In this document: one piece after another, positions 32,119-41,022 of the stretch
How the letters are laid out: the number at the start of each line of letters is the position of its first letter
Position numbering within the stretch: the stretch's first letter is position 1
Assembly (NCBI GenBank): GCA_002428325.1
Contig: DIVR01000007.1
Coordinates: 9,955-73,954 of the forward strand
From: a bacterium UBP4_UBA6127
Lineage (GTDB): Bacteria > UBP4 > UBA4092
Reading direction: 5' to 3'
DNA: 64,000 bases
Made by a program: the position numbers and the translations under genes
The notes under the pieces: model-generated
What the model was told of the DNA's origin: nothing
Seen by the model: the letters and a program-made list of their open reading frames with translations, nothing else
Databases searched by the model: none

Positions 32119-34746
32119 ATGTCTAAGTGGCTTATGGGATTAGGGTTAGTAATCGTATTAACAGTACAAGGCTGGTGTGGAGGATATTATACCAATATTA
32201 CCGAAAGATGGTTTAAACCACCCACGCAGATAGGCTTTTCTGATAGCAGTAGCAATCTCTATATCGGGGATGCAGCTATTGATCCTGTAACAGGGTACCT
32301 GCTGGTATTAGATGGAGCCCGATACGGGACCTCTCTTTCTACCTGGAGCACCAAAGTTGACCCGGCAGATACTATAGCCATTGCTGTCCTGGACCCGGAA
32401 TCAGGGCAAATGTATGGCAGAATCACATCCATCCCATTCGTCAATGGATGGGGCGTCTCCCCCACTCGGATATCAGTAACGGAAGACGGGGTCGTTCTGG
32501 TTCATGGATATGAAGGGTCCATCATAAAAATATCTTCAGCGACCACCCTGAATGCCTCTAATTCACCCTTAGTATTAGGTCCCAGCACTTACCAACCGGA
32601 AGATCCCAGCCAACCGCTATATGGGGGTTCCATGGGATTTTCAGTCATAGGGAAATACAAAGAAGGCCGATGTTATATTGTGAACCATCGGGGAAACACC
32701 TTTTTCCTTTACAAGAACAGCCCTGGAGATATCGATTCTTTCAGTTTGATACGGCATGGAGCTGTTGCTTATGGCACTACCTCCAATACTTCCGACATGA
32801 TCCAGGGATTAGAAATGACCAATGACTTGAGAACAGTCTATACCTATCGAGGGTCTAACCTGGGAGTCCGAAAATTTGCCGGAGAACCCTTTGAAGGGTA
32901 TGTGCGGGATACCAGCACGAATTATAATTTTCTCTGGGAAGCCAGTATGGATTGGGATCCAGACTATAATCTGATTGCCGTCGCCGGGATCCATAATGAT
33001 TTGGGAAGCAATCCCAATAATGACTATATTCGAGTCTGTTTCCAAAACCTGCAAGGGGAGACAGTCGGAAGCGGGAATGAATCCGCAGGGGTCTATACCC
33101 GTTCCTCAACCCCAAGAGTAAATAATGAATTAAGGGTTGGAGTTGCCATTGATACCACCCGGGGCAACATCTTTGCTGTCTCTAACTGCGGAATCATTAA
33201 ATTTGCCGGAAGCAGAGTCACAACGCCCCCGCTTGCCCAAGATTCCGCTCCGGTGATTCTACCGAACCCTCAATCAGCCTCTTGGACCGAGGGAAGCTTA
33301 TTACTAAATAAACTTATCTTCCCCTCAAATCACTATTCAGATATCAGCACCCGAATAGAAAGGGCGACCTTAGCATTAAGGCAGTTCCTGCAACCCGCCA
33401 GCCCGGAAGCCGGCGCAATTCCTTTATACCTGGGCGTTATCGGCTATGACAGTACCGTTGCCCTCAAATGCACGGCTGAAGGAATCACAGTGCCTGGCAA
33501 GGCAGAGGCTTATGCCTTATCCGTTTCTACCAGCGGGATTACCGTCGTTGGATACGACCTGCCAGGATTATTCCATGGAATTATGACTTTACACCAGATG
33601 AAACAATACAGCAGCCCGGCTATCCTTCGCTATGGAAAAATCGAGGATTATCCCAGCCTGAGTTTCAGAGGTATTCACACCTTTACGGGAAAGAATGCCC
33701 TGGCGGAACAGAAACGGCTGATCGATATGATGGCCCTCTGGAAGATGAATAATATTGTCCTTCAGATCGATTACATGGAATATAAGACTTATCCTGAAAT
33801 CTATTATTCTCCTTGGGGACAAAGCCAGGCCGATGTAGCGGAATATATACAATATGCCAATGACCGGTTTATTGATGTGGCCCCTCTGGTCAATGGACCC
33901 GGCCATTTTGAATGGGCCTTCAGGACCGGCCACCACTGGGATTTAGCTGAAGATTCCACTCCTTCCAGCGGATACATCCCTTATGCCTATTGCATTACTT
34001 ATGATTCAACTTATAATTTCCTTTTCAATATCTATGATGAAGTAGTGAACCTGTTCAAACCCAAATATTTCCATATTGGGCATGATGAAGTTTACTCGAC
34101 CTCGTATTCCACTTTTCCTGACCGGTCTGTCGGATATACCGTCAGAGAATTGATAGAAATGGATTTTGCCAAAGTCTCCCAGTATTTTGCCAATAAAGAT
34201 ATCGACCTGATGTTCTGGGGAGATATGCTTCTGCACAGCAGTGAATCCCCGGGAGCCGCTCTGGCTGCTTCCTATGCAGATGCCACTGGGATGAGAGCGA
34301 ATCTGAAGGCAATCGAAGCCAATGCCGGATATCCCAAATATAACATTGCCGACTGGCATTATGGAGCCACCGCCCCGGAAAATTACGGGTCTCTGACAGT
34401 CTTTAAAGCCGAAGGATACCCCACCTTCCCCTCCCCCTGGTATGACCATGATAACATCAGGAACCTGGCTCTGGCAGGGATTGAGCAGGGAAGTAAGGGA
34501 CTTTTGCAAACTACCTGGGCTGGGTTTAATTTCAGTATTGAGGCCAATACCGGCAATTATTATCAGTTCGAGGCCTACTCCTTGGCAGCAGACTATTCCT
34601 GGTCCGGTCGAAGGGATTATATCGTGGACCTGAAATATTCACCCAAGACCCTCTTCTGGAACCAGTGGAATACCCTCAAGTCCAACAATGAGACAGTCCT
34701 GGCTTCTGATTTAAACGATGTAGATTATTGGTATTTATTAAATTAA
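32119..34746 (+). CDS. Exported two-domain GH20-like hexosaminidase with novel N-terminal domain, paralogue 3
   Basis: The product is 875 residues. A signal peptide (MSKWLMGLGLVIVLTVQGWC) leads into a ~355-residue domain starting YYTNITERWFKPPTQIGF. This has repeated beta-strand blocks with aromatic and Gly-rich turns (LYIGDAAIDPVTGYLLVLDG, GRCYIVNHRGNTFFLYK, EASMDWDPDYNLIAVAGIHN, RVGVAIDTTRGNIFAVSNCG), suggesting a beta-propeller. I cannot name the family. From ~residue 378 (PVILPNPQSASW) it is GH20: GH20b domain, barrel (FRGIHTFTGKNALAEQK), LVNGPGHFEW, catalytic HIGHDEV (652-658; Asp656-Glu657), MFWGDMLL, ADWHYG, TTWAGFNFS. Paralogues 3 and 4 share this architecture; 1 and 2 lack the extra domain. 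AAGGAG precedes the ATG. Confidence 0.9.
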   Translation: MSKWLMGLGLVIVLTVQGWCGGYYTNITERWFKPPTQIGFSDSSSNLYIGDAAIDPVTGYLLVLDGARYGTSLSTWSTKVDPADTIAIAVLDPESGQMYGRITSIPFVNGWGVSPTRISVTEDGVVLVHGYEGSIIKISSATTLNASNSPLVLGPSTYQPEDPSQPLYGGSMGFSVIGKYKEGRCYIVNHRGNTFFLYKNSPGDIDSFSLIRHGAVAYGTTSNTSDMIQGLEMTNDLRTVYTYRGSNLGVRKFAGEPFEGYVRDTSTNYNFLWEASMDWDPDYNLIAVAGIHNDLGSNPNNDYIRVCFQNLQGETVGSGNESAGVYTRSSTPRVNNELRVGVAIDTTRGNIFAVSNCGIIKFAGSRVTTPPLAQDSAPVILPNPQSASWTEGSLLLNKLIFPSNHYSDISTRIERATLALRQFLQPASPEAGAIPLYLGVIGYDSTVALKCTAEGITVPGKAEAYALSVSTSGITVVGYDLPGLFHGIMTLHQMKQYSSPAILRYGKIEDYPSLSFRGIHTFTGKNALAEQKRLIDMMALWKMNNIVLQIDYMEYKTYPEIYYSPWGQSQADVAEYIQYANDRFIDVAPLVNGPGHFEWAFRTGHHWDLAEDSTPSSGYIPYAYCITYDSTYNFLFNIYDEVVNLFKPKYFHIGHDEVYSTSYSTFPDRSVGYTVRELIEMDFAKVSQYFANKDIDLMFWGDMLLHSSESPGAALAASYADATGMRANLKAIEANAGYPKYNIADWHYGATAPENYGSLTVFKAEGYPTFPSPWYDHDNIRNLALAGIEQGSKGLLQTTWAGFNFSIEANTGNYYQFEAYSLAADYSWSGRRDYIVDLKYSPKTLFWNQWNTLKSNNETVLASDLNDVDYWYLLN

Positions 34747-34775
34747 TTATAAAGGTTGAATTATTTTGCTTATTC

Positions 34776-34812
34776 GAGGGACCTTTTTATAAAAAAAGGT
34801 CCCTCTTTCTTT
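34776..34812 (+). terminator. Terminator after GH20 paralogue 3
   Basis: GAGGGACCTTTTT (34776-34788) pairs with AAAAAGGTCCCTC (34793-34805), followed by a T-rich tail. Confidence 0.88.
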
Positions 34813-34877
34813 GATGAAGTTTATGGGAAAAAATCTACAACATCAATACAGAAACCTTTGATTTTCTTCTTCGAATT

Positions 34878-34906
34878 TTGGATTCAGGCCAATAAGGGAC
34901 TAGAAT
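34878..34906 (+). promoter_or_regulatory. Promoter candidate for GH20 paralogue 4
   Basis: TTGGAT (34878-34883) and TAGAAT (34901-34906) with a 17-base spacer, matching the promoter before paralogue 3. Confidence 0.65.
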
Positions 34907-34942
34907 AATGGCAGTTCCAAATTAAGAAGGAGTCTTAATATC

Positions 34943-37564
34943 ATGTTTAAATTTGGTTTGGGAATAGGGTTAGCAGTATTGTTAAGTATTCAAGGTTGGT
35001 GTGGATATTACACCAATATCAGTGAACGTTGGTTCAAACCACCCACCCAGATAGGTTTCTATGAAAGCCCCGAGAACCTGTATATTGGAGATGCCGCTAT
35101 TGATCCGGTTACGGGTTATCTGTTGATTCTGGATGGGGCAAAATATGGGGGTACCGTATCCACCTGGAGCACCAAGGTAAATCCGGACGATACAGTATCC
35201 ATTGCGGTACTAGACCCGGAATCAGGGCAATTTTACGGAAAAATCACTTCAATTCCCTTTTTAAACGGATGGGGGGTCTCTCCCACCCGGATAGCCGTCA
35301 GTGAAGATGGGGTGGTTTTAGTTCATGGATATGAGGGTTCGATTTTAAGAATTTCATCCGCCACCACATGGAATGCCTCAGGGTCGCCGGTTGTATTACG
35401 AGCTTCCACCTATCGGCCGGAAGACCCCAGCCTGCCATTATATGGGGGTTCTATGGGATTTTCGGTGATAGGGAAATATAAAGAAGGCCGATGCTATATT
35501 GTGAACCATCGGGGAAATACTTTTTTTCTGTATAAAAACACCCCTTCTAATATTGATTCATTCAGTATGATACAGTATGGGGCTATTGCCTACGACACGA
35601 CTTCCTATTCATCAGAAATGATTCAGGGATTGGAAATGACCCATGACCTCAGGACAGTCTACACTTACCGAGGGTCAAACCTGGGAGTCCGAAAATTTGT
35701 CGGAGAACCTTTTAAAGGGTATGTACGGGATACCAGCACCCATTATTCTTTCTACTGGGAAGCCAGTATGGATTGGGATCCTGAGTATAATCTAATTGCT
35801 GCTGCCGGGATTCATAATGATGTAGGCGCTGATACTACCCAGGACTATATGCGAGTCTGTTTCCAGAATCTTTCCGGACAGCCGGTGGGAACCGGTAGTA
35901 TATCCGCGGGAGTTTATACCCGGGCTTCCACCCCCAGGATTAATAATGAAATTAGGGTTGGGGTTGCCATTGATACCACTCTGGGTAATATCTTTGTAGT
36001 CTCCAACTGTGGAATGATTAAATATGCCGGAAACAGAGTCACCAATCCCCCAGTTGCCCAGGATTCGACCCCGGTTATAATGCCCAAACCTCAATCGGTT
36101 ACCTGGTCAGAGGGAAGCTTGCCATTAGACAAGCTGATTTTCCCCTCTGCCCATTATGCGGATGTCAGTACCCGAATTGCCAGAGCCACCCAGGCCCTTC
36201 GCCAATTTTTGCAACCCGCCAGTCCTAGTGCCGGCGCCATTCCTCTTTATCTGGGAGTCCTGGGATACGACAGCACCGCTGACCAACAATGCCAGGCCGA
36301 AGGAATAACGGTTCCAGATAAAGCTGAAGGGTATGCCCTGTCGGTTTCTGCCAATGGAATCACTGTGGTTGGGAAAGACCTGCCCGGACTCTTCCATGGA
36401 ATAATGACCCTCCACCAAATGAAACAATACAGTAATCCAGCCATCCTTCGATATGTAAAAATGGAGGATTATCCCAAGTTAAGTTACAGAGCTATCCATA
36501 CCTTTACCGGGAAAGATGCCTTGGCGGAACAGAAACGGCTGATCGATATGATGGCCCTTTGGAAGATGAATAATAATGTTCTTCAGATCGATTATATGGA
36601 ATATAAGAATCATCCTGAAATCTATTATTCTCCTTGGGGACAAAGCCAGGCGGATGTGGCTGAATATATCAAATATGCCAACGACCGGTTTATTGATGTG
36701 GCTCCTCTGGTCAATGGACCCGGACATTTCACCTGGGCCTTTAGAAATGGATATCATTGGGAAATATCAGAAGATACCACTATCACTGCTGGGACCCCCT
36801 ATGCCTATTGCATTACTGATGAAGCCAGCTATGTATTCCTTTTTGATATCTATGATGAGGTGGTAAGTTTGTTTAAGCCTAAATATTTCCATATCGGGCA
36901 TGATGAGGTTTACTCGACCACATATACCACTTTCCCAGAGCGGTCTGTTGGATATACAGTTAGAGAACTGTTGGAAATGGATTTTGCCAAAGTCTCCCAG
37001 TATTTTGCCAATAAAGATATTGACCTGATGTTCTGGGGGGATATGCTACTGCACAAAACCGAATCTCCGGGAGCCGCTCTGGCTGCCACCTATACAGATG
37101 CCACTGGGATGAGGGCTAATCTGAAGGCAATCGAAGCCAATGCCGGATACCCGAAGTACAACATTGCCGACTGGCATTATGGAGCCACTGCCCCGGGAAA
37201 CTACGGGTCACTGACCGTCTTTAAAGCTGAAGGATACCCGACAATCCCTTCTCCCTGGTATGACCATGATAATATCAAGAATATTGCTCTGGCAGGGATT
37301 GAGCAGGGAAGCAAGGGACTCTTACAAACCACCTGGGCCGGGTTTAATTTTAGTATTGAGGCCAATACCGGAAGCTATTACCAGTTTGAAGCCTATCCCT
37401 TGGCTGCAGACTATTCCTGGTCCGGGCGAAGGGATTATATCGTAGAACTGCCATATTCACCCAAGACCCTTTTCTGGAACCAATGGAATACCCTTAAATC
37501 AGGAAATGAAACAGTAGTTTCTTCTGACCTGACAGATGTAAAGTACTGGTATTTATTGGATTAA
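34943..37564 (+). CDS. Exported two-domain GH20-like hexosaminidase with novel N-terminal domain, paralogue 4
   Basis: The product is 873 residues with signal peptide MFKFGLGIGLAVLLSIQGWC. The N-terminal beta-rich domain begins YYTNISERWFKPPTQIGF, as in paralogue 3, followed from ~residue 375 by GH20b (PVIMPKPQSVTWSEGSLPLD) and the catalytic barrel (YRAIHTFTGKDALAEQK, LVNGPGHFTW, catalytic HIGHDEV 650-656, MFWGDMLL, ADWHYG, TTWAGFNFS). It is the closest relative of paralogue 3 and ends with the same motif (YWYLL-D/N). AAGGAG precedes the ATG. Both proteins should act outside the cytoplasm on N-acetylhexosamine-containing glycans, but the substrate is not known. Confidence 0.9.
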   Translation: MFKFGLGIGLAVLLSIQGWCGYYTNISERWFKPPTQIGFYESPENLYIGDAAIDPVTGYLLILDGAKYGGTVSTWSTKVNPDDTVSIAVLDPESGQFYGKITSIPFLNGWGVSPTRIAVSEDGVVLVHGYEGSILRISSATTWNASGSPVVLRASTYRPEDPSLPLYGGSMGFSVIGKYKEGRCYIVNHRGNTFFLYKNTPSNIDSFSMIQYGAIAYDTTSYSSEMIQGLEMTHDLRTVYTYRGSNLGVRKFVGEPFKGYVRDTSTHYSFYWEASMDWDPEYNLIAAAGIHNDVGADTTQDYMRVCFQNLSGQPVGTGSISAGVYTRASTPRINNEIRVGVAIDTTLGNIFVVSNCGMIKYAGNRVTNPPVAQDSTPVIMPKPQSVTWSEGSLPLDKLIFPSAHYADVSTRIARATQALRQFLQPASPSAGAIPLYLGVLGYDSTADQQCQAEGITVPDKAEGYALSVSANGITVVGKDLPGLFHGIMTLHQMKQYSNPAILRYVKMEDYPKLSYRAIHTFTGKDALAEQKRLIDMMALWKMNNNVLQIDYMEYKNHPEIYYSPWGQSQADVAEYIKYANDRFIDVAPLVNGPGHFTWAFRNGYHWEISEDTTITAGTPYAYCITDEASYVFLFDIYDEVVSLFKPKYFHIGHDEVYSTTYTTFPERSVGYTVRELLEMDFAKVSQYFANKDIDLMFWGDMLLHKTESPGAALAATYTDATGMRANLKAIEANAGYPKYNIADWHYGATAPGNYGSLTVFKAEGYPTIPSPWYDHDNIKNIALAGIEQGSKGLLQTTWAGFNFSIEANTGSYYQFEAYPLAADYSWSGRRDYIVELPYSPKTLFWNQWNTLKSGNETVVSSDLTDVKYWYLLD

Positions 37565-37626
37565 TTCTTATATCCGGGAAACCTGAATAAAAGGGTCTCC
37601 CGGTCCTGTCATTAAAACTTATATTG

Positions 37627-37658
37627 AGGGAATCTTCTTAAAAGGTTCCCTTTTTTTT
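37627..37658 (+). terminator. Terminator after GH20 paralogue 4
   Basis: AGGGAATC (37627-37634) and GGTTCCCT (37644-37651) form a stem (one wobble pair), followed by eight T. Confidence 0.85.
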
Positions 37659-37734
37659 AAACCTCTTTGACCCTTCCTTTTATTTTGACAGAAACCCTCT
37701 AAATCCTAACTTCTTTATTATCAATAATATAATC

Positions 37735-37752
37735 TTTTGACAGCTGTCAAAA
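37735..37752. promoter_or_regulatory. 18-base perfect palindrome, operator-like (copy 2)
   Basis: TTTTGACAGCTGTCAAAA matches the core of the palindrome at 28303-28322. It is located between convergent genes, not in an obvious promoter. Confidence 0.45.
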
Positions 37753-37901
37753 AGGATAAATACTCAATGATTCTATATGTCATCGTCTTTGTATATTCGG
37801 AATCATTACTGAAATCAGAAGGATATCGGAAACGGCACCAAGGGAGTGTCAACAAGATAAAATAGGGATGAAAAAGAGTTCAAGTGAAAAATTCTTCCCT
37901 G

Positions 37902-39014
37902 TTATAAAATCCCCAGCAATCCTTGATATTCATCCGGGGATAAAGGGGGAAGCTTGGATATAGCCAAATTCTCATTCAAATGAGAAAGATGGCTCATACC
38001 TACCAGACAAGAAGATAATCCGGGAACAGAACGGGTAAATTGTAAGGCTTTCTGAGCCGGCCTTTCAAGAGATTCAAAAGCAGAGGCCAGATGATCCGGC
38101 ATATCCCCAATTAAATCTCCCTGTAAAAGGGGAGCGCTGGCATAGGTAATCATTTCTTCAGAAGCCGCAATCGAAAATACGGTAGCCGGTTCACCCTGAT
38201 ACTGTTGGTTTAGTTCCAACCAGCTTTCAGTCATTGCCATATTATAGGGAAACTGAAGGGCGCGAAAATGATGGGCCTCTCCCCCTGCCTCTCTGGCAAT
38301 ATTCAGAATTCGGGATAAATCCAAGAATTCCGTTTCCTCGGGTTCTACCCGTAATCCTTTCCAGGTAGAAATACCATAATATCGAAGTTTCCCAGCCCGG
38401 ACCCAATCTTCCATGCAGGTAAAAAGTCGGCTTAACCTTTCATATAACAATTCAGGTTCAACAGACTCCAACTGGGTCTCAGGGTTATGAATAAAATAAA
38501 CATCAATGGTTTTCAATCCCAAGTTATTCAGGCTTTGTTCCAATTCTGAAAAGATAAAATCAGGCGACAGGCAATGACACCCCATTACCAGGTCATCCAT
38601 AGAGGCCAACCCCCTGTCAACATAGTATTTTCTGAAATAGTCCAGGTAGTCTTCCTGCCCCTGCTGAACAGAAAGAAAACCGCCCTTGGTTGAGATAACC
38701 AGTTCATCCCGTTGACAGAATCCTTTTTCCAGAAGAAGGCGAAGGGTCTTCCCAACAGTCTTCTCACTATGTTGGAACCGATAATTCAGAGCCGTATCCA
38801 GGACATTACAACCCATCCGTACTCCCTGGAGGAGGGTTTCAGCATATCTGACATCTGTGGAGACATCCGGAGTCCCCAGATAGGTCCCCATTCCTAATGA
38901 AGAAAACCACAAATCTCGAGCTTCTCGATAAAACAGGGAATGGGTAAGAGGAAGCATTCGATTTCGATATCTGTCCGTACCCACTTTTGTGGCATATCCA
39001 ATGATTCTTTCCAT
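37902..39014 (-). CDS. Aldo/keto reductase family oxidoreductase
   Basis: The product is 370 residues from the ATG at 39014, which has AAAGGAGG upstream; the frame can be opened further to 39194 but without a ribosome site. AKR elements are LGMGTYLGTP, the catalytic Asp/Tyr helix NVLDTALNYRFQHSEKTVGK, LVISTKGGFL (Lys), LKTIDVYFIHNPETQLE (His), GKLRYYGISTWKGLR and, near the C-terminus, SVPGLSSCLVGMSHLSHLNEN, the NADP-binding loop. It reduces aldehydes or ketones with NADPH; the natural substrate is unknown. It stands alone, converging with the GH20 array and diverging from the GAF-GGDEF gene. Confidence 0.9.
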   Translation of the reverse strand: MERIIGYATKVGTDRYRNRMLPLTHSLFYREARDLWFSSLGMGTYLGTPDVSTDVRYAETLLQGVRMGCNVLDTALNYRFQHSEKTVGKTLRLLLEKGFCQRDELVISTKGGFLSVQQGQEDYLDYFRKYYVDRGLASMDDLVMGCHCLSPDFIFSELEQSLNNLGLKTIDVYFIHNPETQLESVEPELLYERLSRLFTCMEDWVRAGKLRYYGISTWKGLRVEPEETEFLDLSRILNIAREAGGEAHHFRALQFPYNMAMTESWLELNQQYQGEPATVFSIAASEEMITYASAPLLQGDLIGDMPDHLASAFESLERPAQKALQFTRSVPGLSSCLVGMSHLSHLNENLAISKLPPLSPDEYQGLLGIL

Positions 39015-39290
39015 CGAAAACCTCCTTTCATCAAACACCTGAATAGACTCTATGGCTTTATATGTGAAATAAATGAATAAACCAATCTCCCGACCTAAAG
39101 GCAATGAATCCTTTTCATAGAAAGCTATACTCCCCAAGCGTCTCGTTTTCTGAATGGACAGGCCTTCCTGCCCTATTGTAACCAAGAGAAGCAATGAATG
39201 GCAATTCTCCTTTGTTGAAATCTCCCTATAACAAAAAGAATGTAGACCCCTGCCAATCCCAGTGCTAGAATGAGGCAGGAGGGAAAGACA

Positions 39291-40286
39291 ATGATACTAG
39301 GAGACCAACTAAACAACCTGCTGAAGATCATTGATGTAATGAACCATACCATCCCTGCCGAAGAAACTTGCAGCATTTTTACCGAATCCTGCAGGAATAT
39401 GTTTGCCTGTTCCTGTGTGGCCGTAATCATGTTGGATGAGACCACCGAGGAGCTTTACATCCGAGGCTCCCGAGGAATCAGTTATACCTTTACCAAGGAA
39501 TTCAAGCGCTCTATAGGGAAAGATATTGTGGCTGAAGTCATCAGAGCCCAACAACCTATCTTGATTAATGAGATTGGTCCCGACTCTCCTTATTATGATG
39601 ATTTAAAACTAGAACAGGATATGCAATCCTGTATTCTGGCTCCCATTGCTTATGAGCAGAATGCGGCAGGATACCTTTATGCCTGCCACCCGGAAAAGAA
39701 CCATTTTCTCCCAACGGATCGAACTCTCTTTTCTATTTTAGGAAATGTAGTAGGCTTGGCCATCCATAAAGAACGCCTGATTCATTTGACTCGAAAACTG
39801 GCAACTATGGATGAGAAAGCCCATATTTTTACTTATTCCTATTTCCGGGAACGGGTCGAATATGAATTAATCCGGGCCAGAGAACAAAAATATCCGGTCA
39901 GCCTGATGCTGTTTGATATCGACCATTATAAAACCTATCGGGAAGTCCATGGAGAAAAAGCAGGGGAAGAATTGTTCCGAACCATTGTCGATATCATTCG
40001 GAATGAATTGACCGCTATTGACTTGATTGGCCGGCATGGACTCGATGAAATCATTATCTGTAAGCCCAACACAGATTTCGACAAGACCCATTCATGCGCC
40101 AAACGAATTCTGGAAAAAGTTTCCCTCTACGATTTTGGTTCCGGAGTCACAGTGACCCTGAGCGGCGGCATTGTCATCACGAATCAACATGAACCAGTCC
40201 TGGTTGACCTCTTCCAGGAAGTAAGGGTCGCCATGCTCAAAGCCCAAAGGGCGGGACGAAACAAGTTTTGTGTAGCGGGCGAGTAA
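39291..40286 (+). CDS. GAF domain protein with degenerate GGDEF domain
   Basis: The product is 331 residues from the ATG at 39291 (GGAGG about 8 bases upstream; an earlier ATG at 39270 lacks one). Residues ~20-165 form a GAF domain (ACSCVAVIMLDETTEELYIRG, SCILAPIAYEQNAAGYLYA). Residues ~180-331 are GGDEF-like (SLMLFDIDHYKTYREVHGEKAG), but the signature reads GRHGLDEII, i.e. GLDEI instead of GGDEF, and no RxxD I-site precedes it. Cyclase activity is therefore doubtful. It may bind GTP or c-di-GMP, or act as a ligand-sensing partner. No signal or membrane segment is seen. Confidence 0.85.
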   Translation: MILGDQLNNLLKIIDVMNHTIPAEETCSIFTESCRNMFACSCVAVIMLDETTEELYIRGSRGISYTFTKEFKRSIGKDIVAEVIRAQQPILINEIGPDSPYYDDLKLEQDMQSCILAPIAYEQNAAGYLYACHPEKNHFLPTDRTLFSILGNVVGLAIHKERLIHLTRKLATMDEKAHIFTYSYFRERVEYELIRAREQKYPVSLMLFDIDHYKTYREVHGEKAGEELFRTIVDIIRNELTAIDLIGRHGLDEIIICKPNTDFDKTHSCAKRILEKVSLYDFGSGVTVTLSGGIVITNQHEPVLVDLFQEVRVAMLKAQRAGRNKFCVAGE

Positions 40287-40370
40287 TGAATTTCCTTGAC
40301 CCCTTGGCTGAAGCATTCTATCATTTGGAAGTGATTTTGATTTATTGATTACTATAAAAAGGAGACTTTC

Positions 40371-40955
40371 ATGGGAACCTTAATTACCGGAGGCATGTTG
40401 ATGATCGTCATACTGATTCTATTGGTTCTGGGAATTCTTTATGCCATCGTCCAATATAATCGATTGATACGCATGCGGAATCAAATCGATGAAGGATGGG
40501 CACAAATCGATGTCCAGTTGCGACGACGTTTTGACCTTATTCCCAACCTGGTAGAAACGGTTAAAGGATATGCTTCTCACGAAAGAGAAACCCTGGAAAA
40601 AGTAACTCAGGCCAGAGCTGCGGTTGCCAATGCCGGGTCAGGTGTCGCAAATCAGGCAGAAGCCCAGAATATGCTGACTGGTGCCCTCAAATCCCTGTTT
40701 GCGGTAGCGGAAGCCTATCCTGACTTAAAAGCCAATCAGAATTTTCTGGCATTACAGGAAGAATTGGCCGGCACAGAAGGAAAGATTGCATATGCCCGCC
40801 AGTATTACAATGATTCGGTAATGCAATTCAATGCCCTGCAGCAAACATTCCCGACCAATATTATTGCCGGGATGTTTGGATTCAAAGAGAAGGAATATTT
40901 CCGAATCGAAGAAGCGGCGGCACGGGAACCTGTCAAAGTCAGTTTTACCAAATAA
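40371..40955 (+). CDS. lemA: LemA family protein
   Basis: The 194-residue protein has one N-terminal transmembrane helix (MLMIVILILLVLGILYAIVQYN), then the LemA helical domain: RMRNQIDEGWAQIDVQLRRR, DLIPNLVETVKGYASHERET, LKANQNFLALQEELAGTEGKI, ARQYYNDSVMQFNALQQTFP and the C-terminal FKEKEYFRIEEAA. The soluble coiled part faces outward in the model for this family. Its molecular role is unsettled; it is often paired with HtpX, as here. AAAGGAG precedes the ATG. A terminator separates the two genes. Confidence 0.95.
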   Translation: MGTLITGGMLMIVILILLVLGILYAIVQYNRLIRMRNQIDEGWAQIDVQLRRRFDLIPNLVETVKGYASHERETLEKVTQARAAVANAGSGVANQAEAQNMLTGALKSLFAVAEAYPDLKANQNFLALQEELAGTEGKIAYARQYYNDSVMQFNALQQTFPTNIIAGMFGFKEKEYFRIEEAAAREPVKVSFTK

Positions 40956-40969
40956 ATAAGCATCTTAAG

Positions 40970-41005
40970 GGAGGAGGGTTGGAGGAACCGGCCCTCTTCC
41001 TTTTT
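40970..41005 (+). terminator. Terminator between lemA and htpX
   Basis: GGAGGAGGG (40970-40978) pairs with CCCTCTTCC (40992-41000), with one G-U pair, followed by five T. It may reduce read-through into htpX. Confidence 0.75.
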
Positions 41006-41022
41006 ATCATTTCAATCCCATT

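Larger units (their letters stand above)
37565..37901. other. Convergent intergenic region after the GH20 array
   Basis: This 337-base gap lies between the convergent GH20 paralogue 4 and aldo/keto reductase genes. It holds a terminator at 37627-37658, a weaker CCGGGA/TCCCGG hairpin just after the GH20 stop, and the palindrome at 37735-37752. I see no gene. Confidence 0.6.
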
